From contig CAZMZP010000012.1 in assembly GCA_964570935.1 (NCBI GenBank), positions 1-59,069 on the forward strand: 59,069 nucleotides of DNA. Reading direction: 5' to 3'. The stretch's first letter is position 1; every line of letters begins with the position of its first letter. The notes beneath the pieces were generated by a model that was not told where the DNA came from, did no database searches, and saw only the letters and a list, made by a program, of their open reading frames with translations. This document shows, piece after piece, positions 51,626-59,069 of this stretch. A program made the translations under genes and the position numbers. This DNA is from JAFGJU01 sp964570935. Lineage in GTDB: Bacteria > Eisenbacteria > RBG-16-71-46 > JAFGJU01.

Positions 51626-53230
51626 ATGAAGACCACGAATCTGCTCGTCGTTGATGACGAAAAGGTAGTGTGCGACAGTTGCTCGCGCATTCTGGGAGGC
51701 CGGGGCTTTTCGGTCGAGACCAGCACGGACCCCAGGAAGGGGCTCGAGCTGGCCAGCACGAAGAACTACGACGCCGTGCTGCTGGACCTGAAAATGCCGG
51801 CGCTCGACGGACTCGAGTTTTTGAAGGAGTTGCGCAAGAAGCACAAGGACGTGCGCGTGATGATTATCACCGGCTACTCGACCACCGAGAATGCCGCCGC
51901 TTGCATGCGGCTGGGCGCCGTCGACTTCATCCCGAAGCCGTTCTCGCCCGATGAGCTGCTGGAGGCGGTCGGACGGCTCGTCCCGGTACCGGAGGCCGCG
52001 GCAAAGTCGGCCAAGCCTGCGGTTGCGGTGGCAGAGCCGGTCCCCGCAGTGGAAGAGGAAAAAGCGATCGAGTACTCCAAGGAGTACAGATTCTACGACG
52101 AGACCTGGGTGCAGAAGGCTCCGTACGGAACCGCGCGCATCGGCGCGTTCCTGTCCACGCAGGACGCGAAGACGCTTACAGAGGTGCAGCTTCCGAAGGT
52201 GGGCGACATGGTCTACAGAGGCCTGCCGGTCGCGGTAATGACGATCGCCGGCACGCCGCGCGTGGTCCAGTCGCCGATCACCGGCCAGATAACCAGGGTC
52301 AACGCCGCTCTCGCCTCCAAGAAGGAGTCGTGGGAGAAGCCGTGCGAAGAGGCCTGGATAGCCCACGTAAGGCCCACGGACATGGAAGCGGAGCTCGCGG
52401 CGACGCCGGCCCGCACTGTGGTGCTGGCCGCCGCCAACGGCGCCAAGCTCGAGAAGGAGCTGGAGCTGCTCACAAACCTGGGCTGCACGGTCGAGGCCGT
52501 GAAGACACCGGACGGCGCGCTTGACGCCCTCAGGAAGGCAAAGAAGGCGCTCTTCATGATCGACGCCGCCTCCTACGACGGCAAGGGCCCGGAGCTGGTG
52601 AAGACGGTGAACGCCATGTATCCCGACGTGAAGGTGGTTGTGCGCGGAGCCCAGGGCTCGAAGCACGAGGCCGAATACAGAGCCAACAAGATCCTCTACT
52701 TCGCGGTCGGTCCGTGGTCGGTCCCGGAGATGATCGATGTCCTGAACTCTGTGTTCGGTCCGACGCTCCAGCCGGCGCCCGAAGTCGCTCCTTCGAGAAA
52801 GCTGCCGAACTGGATCAGCAAGATCCGCATAATCAACCGCAACGGCAAGGAGGTCGCGCTACTGTCGTCCGGCGAGATCCTCAACAGCCACAAAGGGTTA
52901 GGGCTTCAGCTGAGAGACATCATCTTCGCCAGGAACTACCCGATAACCTTCACGCTGGGGGCCAAGGACTTCAACGTGATAGAACTTATTGAAGAGACGG
53001 ACAAATGTGATAGACTTATTGTCCTCGAAACCAAGGACAGTAGCAGGATACCCGGCACCGTCTCGGTGACCGCCGGCTCTGAGCTGCTCAAGGGCATGGG
53101 CGCCAACGAGCAGAAAATCCAGACCGTGGCGGTCCAGCCCGGCGCCGAGAAGACTGCGCCGCTCGTCTACGACGGTCGCACTTCGAGGGGCCTCGCGGAG
53201 TTCCTTCTGAAGGAGATGACCAAGAACTAG
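51626..53230 (+). CDS. Multidomain response regulator: REC, GcvH-like, second REC-like and degenerate hydrogenase-protease-like domain
   Basis: A 534-residue protein from the ATG at 51626 (AAGGAGG with a 5-nt spacer); an in-frame ATG at 51596 has AAGGAGG with an 11-nt spacer and is an alternative. Domains: REC (1-120) with Asp54, Lys104 and a Cys pair VVCDSCSRIL; an Ala/Pro/Glu linker; a GcvH-like domain (~160-252) with VQLPKVGDMVYRG and SPITGQITRVNAAL, where the lipoyl Lys position is Gly209; a second REC-like domain (~263-380) without the acceptor pattern. The C-terminal domain (~409-534) aligns with the hydrogenase protease at 7760-8227 through L-x-x-G-x-x-L-x-x-x-x-G-L-G, PGTV-S/R-V and V-x-V-Q/E-P, but has lost metal ligands. 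There is no DNA-binding domain. It leads the hdrCBA genes, so it probably adjusts that complex by contact. Confidence 0.85.
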   Translation: MKTTNLLVVDDEKVVCDSCSRILGGRGFSVETSTDPRKGLELASTKNYDAVLLDLKMPALDGLEFLKELRKKHKDVRVMIITGYSTTENAAACMRLGAVDFIPKPFSPDELLEAVGRLVPVPEAAAKSAKPAVAVAEPVPAVEEEKAIEYSKEYRFYDETWVQKAPYGTARIGAFLSTQDAKTLTEVQLPKVGDMVYRGLPVAVMTIAGTPRVVQSPITGQITRVNAALASKKESWEKPCEEAWIAHVRPTDMEAELAATPARTVVLAAANGAKLEKELELLTNLGCTVEAVKTPDGALDALRKAKKALFMIDAASYDGKGPELVKTVNAMYPDVKVVVRGAQGSKHEAEYRANKILYFAVGPWSVPEMIDVLNSVFGPTLQPAPEVAPSRKLPNWISKIRIINRNGKEVALLSSGEILNSHKGLGLQLRDIIFARNYPITFTLGAKDFNVIELIEETDKCDRLIVLETKDSSRIPGTVSVTAGSELLKGMGANEQKIQTVAVQPGAEKTAPLVYDGRTSRGLAEFLLKEMTKN

Positions 53231-53249
53231 GAGACTCAAGAGGAAATCT

Positions 53250-53828
53250 ATGAAAAAACGAGTACTGCTCGAAAGCGAGCAACACAGGGACTTCCTCGAA
53301 GAGATAGCCGCGCTCCCCGAAGGGGAGCGCGTGCTTTCTTGTCTGCAGTGCGGAACCTGCAGCGGAACGTGCCCTGTTGCGCCTCTGATGGATTACGCTC
53401 CCAGGCAGGTGTTCGCCATGATACGCGCGGGCATGAAGAAGGACGTCCTGGGCAGCCTCACTCCCTGGATGTGCTCTTCCTGCTACGAGTGCACGGTGAA
53501 ATGCCCCGCGCAGATAAAGATCACCGAGATCATGTACGCGCTGAAGAGGGCGTCCATCAAGCAGGGGATGATGAGCCCCGACACTGACGTGTACAGGTTC
53601 TACCAGCTCTTCACCGAGATAGTCAGCAAGTACGGGCGAATGAACGAGATGCTGCTCCTGATGAGGTACATGGCGCTGCGCCATCCCGTGACCATGATGT
53701 CACAGGTCCCGGTCGGAATGCGCATGATGATGACGGGGGCATTGCAGATGCAGCCCCATCGAGTGAAGAACTCCGGATCTTTCCAGAAGATCGTCGAGAA
53801 GGCGGCGGCTCTGGAAGCACAGCAATAA
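53250..53828 (+). CDS. hdrC: Heterodisulfide reductase-like subunit C
   Basis: A 192-residue iron-sulfur protein with two [4Fe-4S] motifs, CLQCGTCSGTCP and CSSCYECTVKCP, as in HdrC. It passes electrons between HdrA and HdrB. The C-terminal ~90 residues are helical and Met-rich (MRYMALRHPVTMMSQVPVGM). AAGAGG lies just upstream of the ATG, 19 bp after the response regulator gene. It has no membrane anchor of the HdrE-linked type. Confidence 0.92.
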   Translation: MKKRVLLESEQHRDFLEEIAALPEGERVLSCLQCGTCSGTCPVAPLMDYAPRQVFAMIRAGMKKDVLGSLTPWMCSSCYECTVKCPAQIKITEIMYALKRASIKQGMMSPDTDVYRFYQLFTEIVSKYGRMNEMLLLMRYMALRHPVTMMSQVPVGMRMMMTGALQMQPHRVKNSGSFQKIVEKAAALEAQQ

Positions 53829-53848
53829 CCACAGCGGAAGGACGAGCC

Positions 53849-54748
53849 ATGAAATATCTCTACTACCCGGGTTGCTCTTCGAAGGGAACCTCCAGGGCGT
53901 ACGAGGAAGCTCTGCTGAACGTCTGCAAGAAGCTGGGCGTCGAGCTGCAGGAAATCGAGGACTGGAACTGCTGTGGCGCGACTTCCGTTATCGCGGTGAA
54001 CAAGGTCCTCGCCTTCTCGCTCAGCGCAAGAAACCTGGCCCTGGCGGAATCGAAGGGCACGGAAATGGTGACGCCCTGCCCGAGCTGCTGGCTCATGCTG
54101 ACCAAGGTCAACGAGGCGTTCCAGAAGGGCGCCGCGCTGGCCGACAAGGTGAGACAGGCGCTGGCCGCGGGCGGCCTCACCTACAACGGCACCGTGAACG
54201 TGCGTCACCTGCTCGATTTCCTCGTTAACGTTGTGGGCGTCGAGAAGGTCAAGAAGGCCGTCACGAACCCGCTCAAGGGTTTCAGAGTCGCCCCGTACTA
54301 CGGCTGCCAGATCGTCCGGCCGAACGCCGCGAGTGACGACGCCTACAACCCGCAGAACATGGAGAAACTGATAGAAGTGCTGGGCGGCGAGGTCGCTCAG
54401 TTCGAGGGCAAGACCGCCTGCTGCAGCGGCGCGATGATGGCCACCAGGAAGAAGGACGGCGTCGGGATGAGCCGTGACATCATCAAGAACATCAAGCGCG
54501 CCAGGGCCAACATCGTGGTCACTCCGTGCCCGCTGTGCCAGCTCAACCTCGAGCTGGCCGAGTTCGACGAGAAACAGCCGTGGAAGGAGTCCGAGCTTCC
54601 GATTCTGAACCTCGCTCAGCTGGTCGGGCTGGGATTGGGCCTCACGCCCAAGGAGCTTGGGTTCTCTCGTTCGATTCTTCCCGGCGTCGAGAAGAAGATC
54701 AGGACCACACGAAAAGACAGCGCCTCGCTCGAAACGGCTCAGGTCTAA
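53849..54748 (+). CDS. hdrB: Heterodisulfide reductase-like subunit B (two CCG domains)
   Basis: A 299-residue protein with two CCG domains. The first shows YYPGCSSKGTSRAYEE, DWNCCGATS and TPCPSCWLML; the second shows YYGCQIVRP, ACCSGAMMA and TPCPLCQLNL. In HdrB these cysteines hold the noncubane [4Fe-4S] clusters that cleave disulfides. All are intact, so a disulfide, or another substrate reduced by electron pairs, is plausible. It is the normal length and lies 20 bp after hdrC. The physiological substrate in a non-methanogen is unknown. Confidence 0.93.
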   Translation: MKYLYYPGCSSKGTSRAYEEALLNVCKKLGVELQEIEDWNCCGATSVIAVNKVLAFSLSARNLALAESKGTEMVTPCPSCWLMLTKVNEAFQKGAALADKVRQALAAGGLTYNGTVNVRHLLDFLVNVVGVEKVKKAVTNPLKGFRVAPYYGCQIVRPNAASDDAYNPQNMEKLIEVLGGEVAQFEGKTACCSGAMMATRKKDGVGMSRDIIKNIKRARANIVVTPCPLCQLNLELAEFDEKQPWKESELPILNLAQLVGLGLGLTPKELGFSRSILPGVEKKIRTTRKDSASLETAQV

Positions 54749-54760
54749 GGGGGAAAAGCA

Positions 54761-56839
54761 ATGTTGCCCAAGAAGCGTACACCGCGGATCGGCGTTTACG
54801 TATGCCACTGCGGCTCGAACATAGCCGGCAAGGTCGACGTCAAGACCGTCGCCGCCACGGCCGGCAGGCTGTCGGACGTGGTCGTCGCCAGGGACTACCA
54901 GTTCATGTGCTCGGAGCCGGGACAGGAGCTCATACGTCAGGACATCAAGGACCTCGAGCTGGACGGAGTAGTCGTGGCCGCCTGTTCTCCTCTCATGCAC
55001 GAGAAGACGTTCCGCCGGACCTGCGCCACGGCCGGCCTCAACCACTACCTGATGCAGATGGCCAACATCAGGGAGCAGTGCTCGTGGGTCACCGAGGACG
55101 CGACCGCCGCGACCGACAAGGCCAAGGCCATCATCTCCGGCACGGTCGGCTGGGTTCGCAACCTGAGGCCGTTGGCCGAACGGGAGGTGCCCGTTGTACC
55201 GGCGGTCATGGTCCTGGGAGGCGGCATCGCCGGCATCCAGGCCGCTCTGCAGTGCGCCGACGCAGGGTACAAGGTCTATCTGGTGGAAAGAAAACAGTCC
55301 GTGGGCGGGCACATGGCCATGCTGGACAAGACGTTCCCGACTCTCGACTGTTCGGCCTGCATCCTCACTCCCAAGATGGTCTCGGTCGGCCAGCACCCGA
55401 ACATCGAGCTGATGACTTACAGCGAAGTCGAGGGAGTCAGCGGTTACGCCGGCAACATGAAGATCAAGATCCGGCGCAAGGCCACTTGCGTGGACGCCGA
55501 GAAGTGCAACGGCTGCGGAATCTGCCAGGAGAAGTGCCCCGCCAAGATCCCCAACGAGTTCGAGCAGGGGAAGGGCGAGAGAAGGGCCATCTACACGCTG
55601 TTCCCCCAGGCGGTGCCCAACACACCGGTCATAGACAAAGTCAACTGCATCTTCTTCCAGAAGGGCAAGTGCCGCGCCTGCGAAAAGCTGTGCAAGACGG
55701 GCGCCATCAACTACGAGGACCAGGACAAGGTCGTGGAGTTGGACGTAGGGGCGATAATACTCGCCACCGGCCACAGCGTTTTCGACGCGAAGGAGATGCC
55801 GCAGTACGGCTACGGCAGGTATCCGGACGTGTTCTCCTCGCTTGAGTTCGAGCGCATGGTCAACGCGGGCGGGTTCACCCAGGGCCACATCAAGACGTCC
55901 GATGGAAGAACGCCGGAGACAGTGGGCATAATCCACTGCGTCGGCAGCAGAGACCAGCGTTACCTGCCGCACTGCTCCGAGGTTTGCTGCATGTACTCGC
56001 TCAAGTTCGCACACCTCATAAAGGAGCACACCGGCGCGACCGTGTACAATTTCTACATAGACATGCGCTGTGTGGGCAAGGGCTACGAGGAGTTCTACGA
56101 CAGGCTGCTGAACGAGAACATCCGTTTTGTGCGCGGCAAGGTGGCATCCGTCACGAGTGAGCCGGCAAACGGGTCGGAGCGCGACAGGCTGGTCGTGCAG
56201 GTCGAGGACACCCTGGCCGGCGTCGTGAGGAAGATACCGCTCGACATGGTGATCCTTTCCAACGGGCTCCAGCCCCAGAAGGACGCCGAGGAGGTCGGAA
56301 GGCTGTTTGGAGTGTCGAGGAACAAGGCCGGGTTCTTCATAGAGCAGCATCCCAAGCTGAACCCGTTCGGCACGTCCAACTCCTGCATATTCATCGCGGG
56401 AACCTGCTGCGACCCGAAGGACATTCCGTACACCGTGTCACAGGCTTCCGCCGCCGCGAGCGGCGCGATAACGCTGTTGAGCCAGGGCAAGGTCCTGGTC
56501 GAGGCCATCGGCGCTCACGCCAACGACGACCTCTGCAGCAGGTGCTTGACCTGCGTCAGCATCTGCCCGTACAAGGCCATCTCGTACGACGCCGAACTGG
56601 ACAAGACGGTGATGGACGAAACCCTGTGTCACGGTTGCGGCACTTGTGCGGCGGGATGTCCCGCCGGCGCGATAGAGTCCGACAACTTCACCGATCCGCA
56701 GATACTGCATGAGATAGAGGCGATCCTGCTTTCGGAGAAGTTGATGAAGAAAAACGAGGGGCCGGCTGCGGAGGTTCGGGAGGATGCGGGCACGGTCGCC
56801 GGTCAGACGGCCGAAGGCCAGACGGACTTCCACGCCTAG
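54761..56839 (+). CDS. hdrA: Heterodisulfide reductase-like subunit A (FAD, multiple 4Fe-4S)
   Basis: A 692-residue flavo-iron-sulfur protein of HdrA type. It has the N-terminal VYVCHCGSNIAG motif, a FAD Rossmann motif VLGGGIAGIQAALQCADAG, LDCSACILTPKM, a ferredoxin pair CNGCGICQEKCP and CRACEKLCKTGAI in the insert, and C-terminal CSRCLTCVSICP and CHGCGTCAAGCP. HdrA is the electron-bifurcating subunit in methanogens. GGGGGAAAAG lies before the ATG. No MvhD, FrhB, FdhAB or Flox partner follows; the next feature is a terminator. The electron donor must therefore be encoded elsewhere. Confidence 0.94.
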   Translation: MLPKKRTPRIGVYVCHCGSNIAGKVDVKTVAATAGRLSDVVVARDYQFMCSEPGQELIRQDIKDLELDGVVVAACSPLMHEKTFRRTCATAGLNHYLMQMANIREQCSWVTEDATAATDKAKAIISGTVGWVRNLRPLAEREVPVVPAVMVLGGGIAGIQAALQCADAGYKVYLVERKQSVGGHMAMLDKTFPTLDCSACILTPKMVSVGQHPNIELMTYSEVEGVSGYAGNMKIKIRRKATCVDAEKCNGCGICQEKCPAKIPNEFEQGKGERRAIYTLFPQAVPNTPVIDKVNCIFFQKGKCRACEKLCKTGAINYEDQDKVVELDVGAIILATGHSVFDAKEMPQYGYGRYPDVFSSLEFERMVNAGGFTQGHIKTSDGRTPETVGIIHCVGSRDQRYLPHCSEVCCMYSLKFAHLIKEHTGATVYNFYIDMRCVGKGYEEFYDRLLNENIRFVRGKVASVTSEPANGSERDRLVVQVEDTLAGVVRKIPLDMVILSNGLQPQKDAEEVGRLFGVSRNKAGFFIEQHPKLNPFGTSNSCIFIAGTCCDPKDIPYTVSQASAAASGAITLLSQGKVLVEAIGAHANDDLCSRCLTCVSICPYKAISYDAELDKTVMDETLCHGCGTCAAGCPAGAIESDNFTDPQILHEIEAILLSEKLMKKNEGPAAEVREDAGTVAGQTAEGQTDFHA

Positions 56840-56956
56840 GCCCGACAGCCGGGAAGCGGCGCCGCGGGGGTGCCCGCCGGGTTTCGGGCGGGCCGCGAGA
56901 CTAAGCCCGCGACGGTCGGTCCCCGGCGGTCCGCTATCGCCAAACGACTGGCATAG

Positions 56957-56993
56957 AAAGAAGACGGCCGGCTTTGAGCCGGCCGTCTTCTTT
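56957..56993. terminator. Strong bidirectional intrinsic terminator
   Basis: A perfect 17-bp stem (AAAGAAGACGGCCGGCT and its complement) with a TTG loop, ending in CTTCTTT, between hdrA and the convergent secreted protein gene at 57028. Confidence 0.85.
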
Positions 56994-57027
56994 GGAAACT
57001 GGTTCCCTCTTCCGGAATCTCAGGTTC

Positions 57028-57576
57028 CTACTGATACAGCGCCTTGATAGTTCCCCACGTCGAGTTGGCCACCGGGGTCATGTCCGGATACCTCGGGGCC
57101 ACAACCAGACCGCCACCATTGCACTGATCCGAGTAGGCCGGCGGAATGTTGCAGGGCTCCGACTGGTGATTCCACGAGCCGTCGAGCGCCGGGTCCAGCG
57201 GGTTCGAGGTGCCGGTTCCCGTCAGAATCCAGGAGTGGCAGCACGGGGCGCAATAGTGCGTGTAAGCGAACTGAGCCGCAACTCCCACAGGAAGCGGGGC
57301 GCCCGTAGTCCACCACGTCAACGCGCACTTGGTCCCCATATTGACAATCGTGAAGTTCCAGCCCGGTGGCATTACCCAATTGAGATAAGCCGCGATGGAA
57401 CACTCATTCAGGGCGACGTAGACGTGGAAATCCTTTACCGCCTCGCCCGGAGCCGGCGTCACGGTGTAGCTGTACACCCAGGGGTTGAACGAGCTCGTGA
57501 CGGTGGCCGCGCCAGCCGGAAGGACCAGACACGCGGTTGCCAAACAACACAACATAGTAATCCCAAACAACTTCAT
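57028..57576 (-). CDS. Secreted 182-residue protein, copy 1 of a tandem pair
   Basis: 182 residues. The ATG at 57576 begins a signal peptide (MKLFGITMLCCLATACLVLP, cleaved near AGAA) and has AGGAGGT 9 nt upstream. The mature part has TVTSSFNPWVYSYTVTPAPG, KCALTWWTTGAPLP, YTHYCAPCCHSW and DPALDGSWNH and is Trp/Cys-rich, suggesting a disulfide-bonded extracellular domain. It is closely similar along its whole length to the next gene. No FlgD tail. Function unknown; I recognise no family. Confidence 0.75.
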   Translation of the reverse strand: MKLFGITMLCCLATACLVLPAGAATVTSSFNPWVYSYTVTPAPGEAVKDFHVYVALNECSIAAYLNWVMPPGWNFTIVNMGTKCALTWWTTGAPLPVGVAAQFAYTHYCAPCCHSWILTGTGTSNPLDPALDGSWNHQSEPCNIPPAYSDQCNGGGLVVAPRYPDMTPVANSTWGTIKALYQ

Positions 57577-57688
57577 CAACACAACACCTCCTCTTCTGCT
57601 AAGCACCTCAGCTATCCACGGCATGCTACTGGTCGGAAGGTCGGCCGGGGCGGACTGTTAAGCGCGCTGAAGCCCCGGCCTTGCCGTC

Positions 57689-58237
57689 CTACTTGTAGAG
57701 TGCCTTTATGGTACCCCAGGTGGAGTTCGCCACCGGGGTCATAGTCGGATACCTGGGTGCAAGAACGAGACCGCCGCCGTAACAAGCATCCGAGAACTCC
57801 GGCGGTATGTTACAGGGCTCGTTCGGATGATTCCACGAACCGTCGAGCGCCGGATCCAGCGGATCGGGCTCACCGGTGCCGGTCACTGTCCAGGTGTGGC
57901 AGCACGGTATGCAGTAGTGGGTGTACCCAAACTGCGCCGGGAGTCCCACCGGAAGCGGATCGCCGGTAGTCCACCACGTCAGGGCGCACTTCCCCGAAAC
58001 AGGAACCACCGTGAAGCTCCAGCCCGCCGGCAGAACCAGGAAGTAATAATGACTGACGTCACATTCGTCGAGATTCGCGTAGACGTGGAAGTCCTTGATC
58101 GCTTCGCCCGGAGCCGGAGTCACGGTATAGCTGTAGACCCAGTTGTTGAACGAGCTCGTGACCGTCGCGGCGCCGGCCGGAAGGACCAGACACAGAACCG
58201 CCAGGCAAGTGAGAAGAACAATCGCAAATAACTTCAT
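57689..58237 (-). CDS. Secreted 182-residue protein, copy 2 of a tandem pair
   Basis: The same length, plan and signal peptide as copy 1 (MKLFAIVLLTCLAVLCLVLP, AGAA site). It shares TVTSSFNNWVYSYTVTPAPG, CALTWWTTGDPLPVG, THYCIPCCHTW and the C-terminal NSTWGTIKALY. It is upstream of copy 1 in the transcript (112 bp between coding regions), and a promoter with a structured leader lies before it (58238-58554). The main differences are in the central strand region (DECDVSHYYF against NECSIAAYLN). Unknown function. Confidence 0.75.
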   Translation of the reverse strand: MKLFAIVLLTCLAVLCLVLPAGAATVTSSFNNWVYSYTVTPAPGEAIKDFHVYANLDECDVSHYYFLVLPAGWSFTVVPVSGKCALTWWTTGDPLPVGLPAQFGYTHYCIPCCHTWTVTGTGEPDPLDPALDGSWNHPNEPCNIPPEFSDACYGGGLVLAPRYPTMTPVANSTWGTIKALYK

Positions 58238-58518
58238 CAACACAACACCTCCTCTGCTGTTGGCCACCAGGAAACCCAGCGCGCAGGCTCCCGACGGCAC
58301 GGTTTAGTGACACATGAACGCAGCAACAAGACTCCCGAAGGAGCGTAGAGACAGAGTCAACCAAAGAACCGTAATGTGGCGGCTCGATTCTGAACGGGCA
58401 ACACTACGTCATCGCCGTTCAAAAAACCGGGCCCTGCGCTGGTGGTGGCTAAACCGAAGCTGTGGCCCGGCTGATGCCGGCTGCTGAAAGTCCCTGCTTG
58501 AACAGTTCCACTTGTAAG
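58238..58518 (-). promoter_or_regulatory. ~280-nt leader RNA with terminator-like hairpin
   Basis: Downstream of the promoter at 58526-58554 the minus strand contains a small hairpin CCGCTT-AC-AAGTGG, then CCGGGCC ... GGCCCGG directly followed by TTTTTT (58421-58472). An intrinsic-terminator form this early suggests attenuation of the two secreted-protein genes. It matches no riboswitch I know. The rest of 58238-58773 holds nothing else that I can support. Confidence 0.5.
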
Positions 58519-58525
58519 CGGTGTA

Positions 58526-58554
58526 ACTATATCACACTACCAGAGTTATGTCCA
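58526..58554 (-). promoter_or_regulatory. Promoter of the tandem secreted protein genes
   Basis: Minus strand: TGGACA (58554-58549), a 17-nt spacer and TATAGT (58531-58526), with TGA immediately before the -10 (extended -10). Confidence 0.65.
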
Positions 58555-58773
58555 GCACATTGTGCGTCCGCACCCCTTTAACGGCGGGCAAGATAACTAG
58601 CGAGTGGTGACCGCGCAGGTCCACAACGAACAAACGATTAGACGTTCTCGCCGCACTTGATGGGCCCGAACTACCCCCTTGCGCGGGCACTCGGAATGGC
58701 GTAGCGTGGTTATCCGCAAGGTGCCGCTGCCCTGACCCAGTGTTCTCCTGTCGCAAGAAAGGGGGCGAGGTCC

Positions 58774-59069
58774 ATGCGGAAGGATGCCTCTCTGCTGGGC
58801 ACGTTTCTTCTTTTCGTGCTTCTTCTCTTCGCGTGCTCCCTCGGGTCGATCGCGGACCCGAGCCCCGTGCCGGCCAGCGAGCCTCCGTGCCAGGACTCCG
58901 TAAGGGCAACTGTTCTGCGGAGCAACATCCACGTGTATCACGACCAGGCGGAGTGGAACTGCTGCGCGACAATCGCGTTTGAACTGGATGCGCGAGGGGA
59001 CACGCTCGACCTCTGCGAGTCAGAGACGTTCGAGGTCGGACCGTGTCATTGTCTGTGCTGCTTCGACCT
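58774..59069 (+). CDS. Cys-rich lipoprotein, N-terminal part (3' end outside window)
   Basis: The ATG at 58774 (AAAGGGGGCGAGG upstream) opens a frame that runs off the window after 98 codons. A hydrophobic signal ends in a lipobox (LLFVLLLFAC). The following domain has EWNCCATIAFELDARG and VGPCHCLCCFD, a paired Cys-Cys and C-x-C-x-C-C arrangement suggesting disulfides or metal binding. I recall similar uncharacterised lipoproteins ending their first half in C-x-C-x-C-x-F-D. Function unknown. Confidence 0.72.
   Translation, partial: MRKDASLLGTFLLFVLLLFACSLGSIADPSPVPASEPPCQDSVRATVLRSNIHVYHDQAEWNCCATIAFELDARGDTLDLCESETFEVGPCHCLCCFD

Noticed and set aside
53600..56350. A 916-codon open frame on the minus strand opposite the hdr genes
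   Set aside because: It mirrors the high-GC codon structure of hdrCBA, has no family features or start signal, and the plus-strand proteins carry unmistakable cluster motifs.

Overview
The window is about 59 kb of GC-rich bacterial DNA. Several large secreted proteins end in the asparagine/proline-rich 'NPFNP' segment plus FlgD-like Ig domain used as a C-terminal sorting signal in the FCB superphylum. Hdr-type redox proteins, sigma-54 two-component regulation and eukaryotic-type Ser/Thr kinases are also present. This fits an uncultured FCB-affiliated lineage (Eisenbacteria, Krumholzibacteriota or Latescibacteria-like). That placement is inference from gene content, not a phylogeny.

Layout. 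1-6214: two RND efflux permeases in tandem, the first cut by the window edge. 6325-8227: a small membrane protein, a lipoprotein and an orphan hydrogenase maturation protease. 8377-9403: a tRNA-Leu(CAA) gene with its own promoter; its last 29 bp are repeated exactly 885 bp downstream, enclosing only a Doc-type toxin-antitoxin pair. 9415-18635: a radical SAM protein and three secreted FlgD-tailed repeat proteins, with an NTF2-like protein between them. 18767-28815: one tightly packed minus-strand operon of eight genes (deacetylase, two acyltransferases, flippase, GT2, GT39, a 'GND-Y' repeat protein and a PLP-dependent dehydratase), apparently for an envelope glycan. 29234-30850: a GAF histidine kinase. 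30936-36459: a minus-strand operon of a membrane Ser/Thr kinase with a beta-propeller sensor, four small paralogous basic proteins and a radical SAM/SPASM enzyme. 36807-39212: a second, divergent Ser/Thr kinase with TPRs. 39347-42589: another secreted FlgD-tailed protein with a long leader. 43410-47361: a small conserved protein, WrbA, a thioester-reductase-like SDR and a long-chain acyl-CoA ligase. 47871-56839: a histidine kinase, an NtrC-type regulator, then a sigma-54-driven operon with a multidomain response regulator and HdrC-HdrB-HdrA. 57028-end: two tandem secreted 182-residue paralogues and the start of a Cys-rich lipoprotein.

The two most promising systems are as follows. (1) The kinase/small-protein/radical-SAM operon at 30936-36459 looks like an undescribed peptide- or protein-maturation system. 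Its four candidate substrates share an N-terminal T-V/A-x-x-L-x-x-E helix, a central P-Q/R-V-x-G-D/N-Q/E-C motif and a C-terminal L-G-R/K-x-A-R/K-Y helix; one substrate carries the motif three times at exactly 19-residue spacing. (2) The Hdr locus carries an exact sigma-54 promoter, two in-phase GTATA-N7-TATAC dyads, and a response regulator fused to a GcvH-like domain without the lipoyl lysine and to what appears to be a degenerate hydrogenase-maturation-protease domain. All calls come from reading the sequence; no database search was run.
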